Source of the DNA: Aptenodytes patagonicus
Taxonomy: Eukaryota; Chordata; Aves; Sphenisciformes; Spheniscidae
NCBI RefSeq assembly: GCF_965638725.1
Contig: NC_134950.1
Location: forward strand, 23,774,932-23,838,931
DNA length: 64,000 nucleotides
Direction of reading: 5' to 3'
Made by a program: the position numbers and the translations under genes. Positions 63,475 to 64,000 of this stretch are shown piece after piece. Numbering within the stretch: the first letter of the stretch is position 1; each line of letters opens with the position of its first letter. The notes under the pieces were generated by a model. The model had not been told where the DNA came from, searched no databases, and saw only the letters and a program-made list of their open reading frames with translations.

Positions 63475-64000
63475 GTGAGGGCGTGCGGCGGCTCGGTTGG
63501 GAGCAGGGCCGGAGGGCGCCGCGGTACGGAACCGGGGGCAAGGCGGCACAGGGGAGGGCCCGGCGGTGACAGGCACCGCAGGCGGCGACAGAAGCGACAT
63601 GGGGCCTGGGCGGTGCCCGGCCCGAGACCTGATGAGGTGGAGCTCAGTCGATGCTCTTTTGGTGGGAAGACGTTTGGTGGGAGAACGGCGAGTGCGCTGC
63701 CTGCCGTTATCACGGGAAGGGAGGGGAACGGACAGGAAAGCGGCTGCCTCCTGATGGGATGTTACCAGTGTGTAGCCCCTGTGGCGTGCTGCTTTAGAAC
63801 GTACTTTTTAGGAGAAAACAATGAAGATAAGTGAAACTAAAAGGCAATACATATTTTTGCCAGAAGAGCTTTTTTTAACCTGTCCTCAAAACTGTCTTTG
63901 ATAAAGTAATTACTGTTTTTAAGGGAAATGGAGTAGTTCTCTTTTTTCCTAGACAACACTAAAGTTTTTGATCAGCTGCTGCAATGGAAATTGTTATTGT

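Larger units (their letters stand above)
62560..63620. promoter_or_regulatory. CpG island, probable ANKRD46 promoter
   Basis: About 1 kb of CpG-dense DNA with no TATA box. It has an ETS-like GCGGAAGCGG (about 62999-63008) and a strong CTCF-like site (63116-63132). In human, ANKRD46 is the next gene after SNX31 on the same strand and starts with non-coding sequence, so this is its expected promoter. No ANKRD46 coding sequence (it begins MSYVFVND, as I recall) occurs in the window, so the assignment rests on synteny. Long open frames on both strands here are composition artefacts. Confidence 0.7.

Noticed and set aside
62455-63600. Open frames of 381 (minus) and 334 (plus) codons in the last CpG island
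   Set aside because: They overlap on opposite strands with low-complexity Arg/Pro/Gly/Ala composition, as expected for stop-poor GC-rich promoter DNA.

Overview
This is nuclear DNA of a vertebrate, most likely a bird. The reasons are spliced genes with GT-AG introns, CpG-island promoters set in AT-rich intron and intergenic DNA, compact genes, relics that look like CR1 LINEs, no Alu/L1-type repeats, and a PABPC1 protein that is nearly identical to the mammalian one. I cannot name the species from sequence alone. The gene order PABPC1 - SNX31 - (ANKRD46 promoter), all on the + strand, matches the human 8q22.3 order YWHAZ - PABPC1 - SNX31 - ANKRD46 as I remember it.

Layout. 1-6780 is intergenic DNA with no gene I can support; it holds one CR1-like LINE tail and a G-rich simple repeat. 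6780-8960 is a large CpG island containing the PABPC1 promoter: a cluster of NRF1-type palindromes, a TATA box, a pyrimidine-rich (TOP) start and the A-rich autoregulatory leader. 8270-24452 is PABPC1, with 15 exons (14 coding), 637 codons and a conserved last intron just after the stop. 24453-30540 is intergenic. 30540-31220 is the CpG-island promoter of SNX31, followed by its 14 coding exons (435 codons, 30906-61378) and a nearby polyadenylation signal. 62560-63620 is a third CpG island, probably the ANKRD46 promoter with a non-coding first exon; the ANKRD46 coding sequence itself is not in the window.

The genes do not form a pathway. PABPC1 is the main cytoplasmic poly(A)-binding protein, controlling mRNA translation and stability. 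SNX31 is an endosomal PX-FERM sorting nexin related to SNX17. Exon boundaries were set by hand from reading frame, GT-AG sites and remembered orthologue sequence; both reading frames close perfectly across all introns (1914 and 1308 coding nt including the stop).

I looked for an undescribed system and did not find one. The window is ordinary, well-conserved vertebrate gene territory. The most interesting details are regulatory: the PABPC1 leader and 3' end, the oppositely oriented CTCF-like sites at the SNX31 and ANKRD46 promoters, a 74-nt GC-rich first intron in SNX31, and an intact SNX31 in what seems to be an animal without a urinary bladder. Large reading frames inside the CpG islands are artefacts of low stop-codon density.
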